This document shows positions 60,412-64,000 of a DNA stretch of 64,000 bases, in pieces. The notes beneath the pieces are model-generated. The model was not told the origin of the DNA. It searched no databases and saw only the letters and a list, made by a program, of their open reading frames with translations. Origin of the DNA: Peptoniphilus ovalis (GTDB lineage Bacteria > Bacillota > Clostridia > Tissierellales > Peptoniphilaceae). Within the stretch, counting starts at the first letter, position 1. Every line of letters starts with the position of its first letter. Made by a program: the position numbers and the translations under genes. The stretch spans positions 367,822 to 431,821 of the forward strand of contig NZ_JAHLQO010000003.1 of assembly GCF_018919265.1 (NCBI RefSeq). The letters run 5' to 3'.

Positions 60412-62535
60412 ATGCCAACTGTAATTAAAAGAAATGGTAAAGAAGTAGATTTCAATAAAGAGAAAATAGTAATTGCAATTGAGAAAGCTATGCACTCAAG
60501 CTCTGGAGTATACATAGAAAATCAAGCAGAAGAAATTGCAAGTGAAATAGAAAATCTTGCAAACTCTAAAGACATTCCTCTATCAATATATGACATCGAA
60601 GATGAGGTTTATTATAGATTAATTCAAAATGACAATCCCGCAACTGCAAGGGCATATGAATCTTATAAATCAGTTCAACAATATAAGCGTGAGCAAAACA
60701 CAACAGACGAAGACATCTTAGGACTTTTAAATGAATCAAACACAGATTTAATGGATGAAAACTCCAATAAAAACGCCGTTATCGCTTCTACACAAAGAGA
60801 TTTAATTGCAGGCGAAGTTTCAAAAGACATTGCAAAGAGAAAAATGATTGATGCTGATTTAGTTGAAGCTCATGAATCTGGGGCAATTCACATCCACGAC
60901 ATGGATTATATTATTCAACCAATTTTCAACTGTTGTTTAGTTAATATGAAGGACATGTTAGACAATGGAACAGTTGTAAATGGTAAAATGATTGAAACTC
61001 CAAAATCTTTCCAAGTTGCATGTAATGTAATGACTCAAATTATTGCACAAATTGCATCAAATCAATATGGCGGACAAAGTATTAACATTTCTTGTCTTGG
61101 TAAATATTTAAGACGTTCATATGATAAGAATTTAAGCCTTGCCCTTGATACATTAGGAGATATTGAACTTGCTGAAAAAATGGCTGACAGAATGACTAAA
61201 AAAGATCTTGAAAGTGGTATTCAAACTATTCAATATCAAATAAATACTTTAATGACTTCTAATGGTCAAGCTCCTTTTGTAACTTTATTTATGTATCTTG
61301 AAGATGATGATCAATATGTAGATGAAGTCTCAATGATTATCGAAGAAATATTAAAACAAAGAATTCAAGGAATTAAAAATGATACAGGAGTTTATGTAAC
61401 TCCAGCCTTCCCTAAACTTATCTATGTTCTTGATGAAAATAATATTAACAAGGATTCAAAATATTATTATTTAACATCACTTGCAATTAGATGTACTGCT
61501 AAGAGAATGTATCCTGATTATATTTCTGCAAAGAAAATGAGAGCTAATTACGAAGGCAATGTATTTAGTCCAATGGGATGTAGAGCTTTTCTTCCACCAT
61601 ACAAAGACGAAAAGGGCAATTATAAATTCGAAGGTAGATTTAACATGGGAGCTTGCTCAATAAATCTTCCTCAAATTGGAATTTTAGCTGGTGGAGATGA
61701 AAAGAAATTCTTTGAAATTCTTGAAAAGAGATTAGATCTTGTAAAAAGAGTTGGACTTTTAAGATATGAACATCTTAAAAAAGTTAACAGTGACTCTTCC
61801 CCAATTCACTGGCAACATGGGGCCATTGCAAGACTTGGCAAGCACGAAAGCATTGCACCACTTCTTAAAAATGGTTATTCTACAGTTTCACTTGGCTACA
61901 TTGGAATTTATGAGGCTACAATTTTGACTAAGGGAGTTAGCCACACAACTAAGAAGGGCTACGAATTTGCAATGAGAATAATGGATGCACTTAATGCAGC
62001 TGTTAAAAAATGGACTGAAGAATATGGAATTAAGTTCACACTTTATGCAACTCCAGCTGAGTCCTTAACTCAGAGATTTGCAAACATAGACAAGAAAAGA
62101 TTTGGTATAATCGAAAATGTAACAGACAAGGGATATTACATCAACTCTTTCCACGTAGATGTGCGTGAAGAAATTTCTGCCTTTGAAAAATTTGCTTTTG
62201 AATCTAAATTCCAAGACAAATCAACTGGCGGATGTATCTCTTATGTAGAAATACCAAACATGAATCACAATCTCGAAGCACTTGAAACAATTGTAAGATA
62301 TATTTACGACAACATTCAATACGCAGAGTTCAACACTAAATCAGATTATTGCTCAGAATGCGGATTTGACGGTGAAATCAAATTAAACGATGAAGGTGAA
62401 TGGGAATGTCCACAGTGTCACAACACTGACCGTTCAACACTTTCTGTAGTAAGAAGAACTTGTGGATACCTAGGCGAAAACTTCTGGAATGAAGGACGTA
62501 CTAAGGAAATCAACGCAAGGGTGCTTCACATCTAA
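60412..62535 (+). CDS. nrdD: Anaerobic ribonucleoside-triphosphate reductase
   Basis: A 707-residue class III ribonucleotide reductase that makes dNTPs without oxygen using a glycyl radical. The N-terminal ATP-cone (PTVIKRNGKEVDFNKEKIVI to about residue 95) senses ATP and dATP. The large barrel holds FNCCLVNMKDML and MGCRAFLPPY. The zinc site is CSECGFDGE ... CPQCHN near 650, and the radical-bearing Gly is in RRTCGYLGENFW near 690. The start follows GGGAG. It overlaps nrdG by one base. Confidence 0.96.
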   Translation: MPTVIKRNGKEVDFNKEKIVIAIEKAMHSSSGVYIENQAEEIASEIENLANSKDIPLSIYDIEDEVYYRLIQNDNPATARAYESYKSVQQYKREQNTTDEDILGLLNESNTDLMDENSNKNAVIASTQRDLIAGEVSKDIAKRKMIDADLVEAHESGAIHIHDMDYIIQPIFNCCLVNMKDMLDNGTVVNGKMIETPKSFQVACNVMTQIIAQIASNQYGGQSINISCLGKYLRRSYDKNLSLALDTLGDIELAEKMADRMTKKDLESGIQTIQYQINTLMTSNGQAPFVTLFMYLEDDDQYVDEVSMIIEEILKQRIQGIKNDTGVYVTPAFPKLIYVLDENNINKDSKYYYLTSLAIRCTAKRMYPDYISAKKMRANYEGNVFSPMGCRAFLPPYKDEKGNYKFEGRFNMGACSINLPQIGILAGGDEKKFFEILEKRLDLVKRVGLLRYEHLKKVNSDSSPIHWQHGAIARLGKHESIAPLLKNGYSTVSLGYIGIYEATILTKGVSHTTKKGYEFAMRIMDALNAAVKKWTEEYGIKFTLYATPAESLTQRFANIDKKRFGIIENVTDKGYYINSFHVDVREEISAFEKFAFESKFQDKSTGGCISYVEIPNMNHNLEALETIVRYIYDNIQYAEFNTKSDYCSECGFDGEIKLNDEGEWECPQCHNTDRSTLSVVRRTCGYLGENFWNEGRTKEINARVLHI

Positions 62536-63029
62536 TGAGATATGCTCAAATAAGGCGATATGATGTTGCAAATGGACCTGGAATAAGGACAACATTCTTT
62601 GTTACAGGTTGCAGGCATAATTGCTACAATTGTTTTAACAAAGAATATCAAGACTTTAATTTTGGAGAAATTTGGACTGATAAAGAAACAAGAGAAGTTA
62701 TAGATTATTTAAAATTAGATGAAGTAAAGGGCCTCACTGTACTCGGTGGAGAGCCCTTTCAAAATGAGATTGACCTTTTTAAAATCTTGAAGGACATTAA
62801 AAAAGAATCTAACAAAGATATTTGGATCTATTCCGGATATACCTTTGAAGAAATCTTGAAAGATGAAAACAAAAAAAATCTACTAGAACTTGTTGATGTC
62901 CTAGTAGATGGTAGATTTGTAGAAGCTTTAAAAGATTTAAAATTAAAATTTCGAGGATCATCTAATCAAAGAATAATTGACATACAAAAATCCCTAAATG
63001 AAAATAAAATAGTAGAAATAAATTTATAA
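62535..63029 (+). CDS. nrdG: Anaerobic ribonucleotide reductase activating protein
   Basis: A 164-residue radical SAM activase that generates the glycyl radical in NrdD. The [4Fe-4S] motif is in GCRHNCYNCFN near residue 30 (Cys-x3-Cys-x2-Cys), SAM-binding GGEPFQNE near 75, and ends in DVLVDGRFVEALKDL and FRGSSNQRIIDI. ATG overlaps the nrdD stop by one base, so the genes are translationally coupled. Confidence 0.96.
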   Translation: MRYAQIRRYDVANGPGIRTTFFVTGCRHNCYNCFNKEYQDFNFGEIWTDKETREVIDYLKLDEVKGLTVLGGEPFQNEIDLFKILKDIKKESNKDIWIYSGYTFEEILKDENKKNLLELVDVLVDGRFVEALKDLKLKFRGSSNQRIIDIQKSLNENKIVEINL

Positions 63030-63056
63030 AACCTCAGCAAAGCTGAGGCTTTTTTA
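63030..63056 (+). terminator. nrdDG terminator
   Basis: CCTCAGC-AA-AGCTGAGG arms (63032-63048) followed by TTTTTT. Confidence 0.88.
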
Positions 63057-63683
63057 TTGCGGAGGAATTGGCGAATCTAAATCCACATTGTCAAAGAAAT
63101 CAGTACCTTCCCTTGCATTGTCTTGGAATACTGCAAATGTTGAAATATAATCTTCTCCGTTGATAGAATAATAAACTTCAATTCTTAAATATTCCATAAA
63201 ATACCTTTCATACTGAGTACCATATCTTTTAGACTCGTAAAAATATCTGTTATTTGAATCTTTGGATAAATCTCCTTCTATCACTCTTACCTTTGTATCA
63301 TCTCTATAATCAGAAGCACTGGCATAGATTTTAATTTTAGGATTTTCTGGAGCTATGATTTCACCATCTTTTTCAAAAGTAAAATATAATTTGTTATCAA
63401 AAACTAAATGAATACTAGGTATATCTCCTTCAACCTTTCCACCAATTTTTTCTTTAATTTTATCTTTTTTATCTTGTGATAAATTTTGATACTCCTTTAA
63501 TTTATAAGTTCTTATAATAGGAAGTCTCTCATCTATTCCGACTTTTACATTTAATTTAATTCCATCAACATCATTATTTCTCATAAATTTTGGAGTTGGA
63601 GAAAAAGCAAAATAGAAAAATAAAGCAATCCCTGCTAATAAAATAAAAATAACAATTAAGATTTTTATAATTCTATTAATCAT
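63054..63683 (-). CDS. Membrane-anchored protein, unknown
   Basis: A 209-residue protein with one N-terminal membrane helix (RIIKILIVIFILLAGIALFF YFAF) and an outside domain of beta-type character (LNVKVGIDERLPIIRTYKLK, LVFDNKLYFTFEKDGEII, VYYSINGEDYISTFAVFQDN). I do not recognise the family. It is a single gene with GGAGG before the ATG, convergent with nrdG and followed in the other direction by the rRNA terminator region. Confidence 0.7.
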   Translation of the reverse strand: MINRIIKILIVIFILLAGIALFFYFAFSPTPKFMRNNDVDGIKLNVKVGIDERLPIIRTYKLKEYQNLSQDKKDKIKEKIGGKVEGDIPSIHLVFDNKLYFTFEKDGEIIAPENPKIKIYASASDYRDDTKVRVIEGDLSKDSNNRYFYESKRYGTQYERYFMEYLRIEVYYSINGEDYISTFAVFQDNAREGTDFFDNVDLDSPIPPQ

Positions 63684-63730
63684 AATATCCTCCTTTATAT
63701 AAGCAATAAATATTTACCCATTTATACAAT

Positions 63731-63758
63731 AAAAAAACCCTCTTAATAGAGGGCTCTT
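63731..63758 (-). terminator. Terminator hairpin, probably of the rRNA operon
   Basis: CCCTCT-TAAT-AGAGGG arms (63738-63753) and TTTTTTT on the minus strand. Confidence 0.75.
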
Positions 63759-63840
63759 CTACCTTTAATTTTATATGTAGAATTGAATAAAATTAAAGCA
63801 AAATATTTTACTAATTTTAAAAGGAGTATTTTAAAATTAA

Positions 63841-63882
63841 AAAGTCTATCGACAAAGTCAAAGCTTACATCAATAGACCTTT
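63841..63882 (-). terminator. Hairpin directly after 5S rRNA
   Basis: GTCTATTGA/TCGATAGAC-type arms then TTTTT on the minus strand, four bases beyond the 5S gene. Confidence 0.65.
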
Positions 63883-63885
63883 AAA

Positions 63886-64000
63886 CTGGCGATAACTTAC
63901 TCTCCCAGGCCGTCTCCAGCCAAGTACCATCAGCGGATTCATGCTTAACTTCTGTGTTCGGTATGGTTACAGGTGTGTCCATGATCCTATTCTCACCAGA
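63886..64000 (-). rRNA. 5S ribosomal RNA (up to window edge)
   Basis: Minus strand begins TCTGGTGAGAATAGGATCAT and contains ACACCTGTAACCATACCGAA, CACAGAAGTTAAGC and the final stem TATCGCCAG. Terminal TCTGGTG can pair with CGCCAG. The gene is essentially complete; its first one or two bases may lie outside. Confidence 0.95.

Noticed and set aside
63838..64000. 5S region as an open reading frame or repeat
   Set aside because: The minus strand is clearly 5S rRNA, followed by a terminator.

Overview
The window is AT-rich Gram-positive anaerobe DNA. A housekeeping flank (guaA, secA, proBA, a fused Nfn-type oxidoreductase, anaerobic ribonucleotide reductase nrdDG, tRNA-Lys and a 5S rRNA) carries an oxygen-independent gene set. 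Gene content and the many elements of the Tn1549/Tn4451 kind suggest a Gram-positive anaerobic coccus of the Peptoniphilaceae type (Finegoldia, Peptoniphilus, Anaerococcus, Parvimonas). This is inference; the species is not determined.

Layout. Positions 1 to about 46700 are one end of an integrative conjugative element (ICE) read on the minus strand. It interrupts a host N6-adenine DNA methylase gene, of which only the N-terminal part (46700-47695) remains here. The ICE backbone, from right to left, is KilA-N protein, CD1845-like membrane protein, RepA_N-type initiator, DnaC, PcfB/DUF3801, BRO-N/KilAC antirepressor, VirD4 coupling protein, ClbS-like protein, a DUF6710-like protein, SSB, Maff2, VirB6/TrbL, PrgI, VirB4, NlpC/P60 hydrolase, DUF4315, an LRR/coiled-coil/stalk surface protein, DUF4366 and topoisomerase III (cut by the window edge).

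Two smaller serine-recombinase elements sit inside this ICE, each splitting a conjugation gene. Element 1 (about 28916-41521, 12.6 kb) splits virD4. Element 2 (about 11790-26155, 14.4 kb) splits maff2. They share a mobilization/replication module: DUF3847, an RSF1010-like oriT, a MobQ relaxase, a 57-residue protein, PcfB/DUF3801, 23-bp iteron-like repeats, an ORF6N-PLD protein and a replisome-organizer-like protein. They differ in cargo. Element 2 carries an EndoU-like secreted toxin with a likely immunity gene, a GntR-regulated ABC exporter, an IS110-family insertion with a possible bridge RNA, and a second ClbS-like gene. Element 1 carries a bacteriocin-like secreted protein, a lipoprotein, regulators and several decayed genes.

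How the parts may work together. The elements bring their own relaxase and oriT but no type IV secretion genes, so they would depend on a conjugation machine such as the ICE they occupy, while disabling that ICE until they excise. The same 23-bp repeats lie inside the ICE repA gene and in front of the elements' PcfB genes, which suggests a shared replication initiator. Terminator-like hairpins, several with a nearly identical GACGATAG stem, precede at least twelve genes of the ICE and both elements, pointing to a common attenuation or antitermination control.

From 47700 to 64000 the sequence is ordinary chromosome with clear promoters, terminators and a tandem NrdR-box promoter before nrdD.
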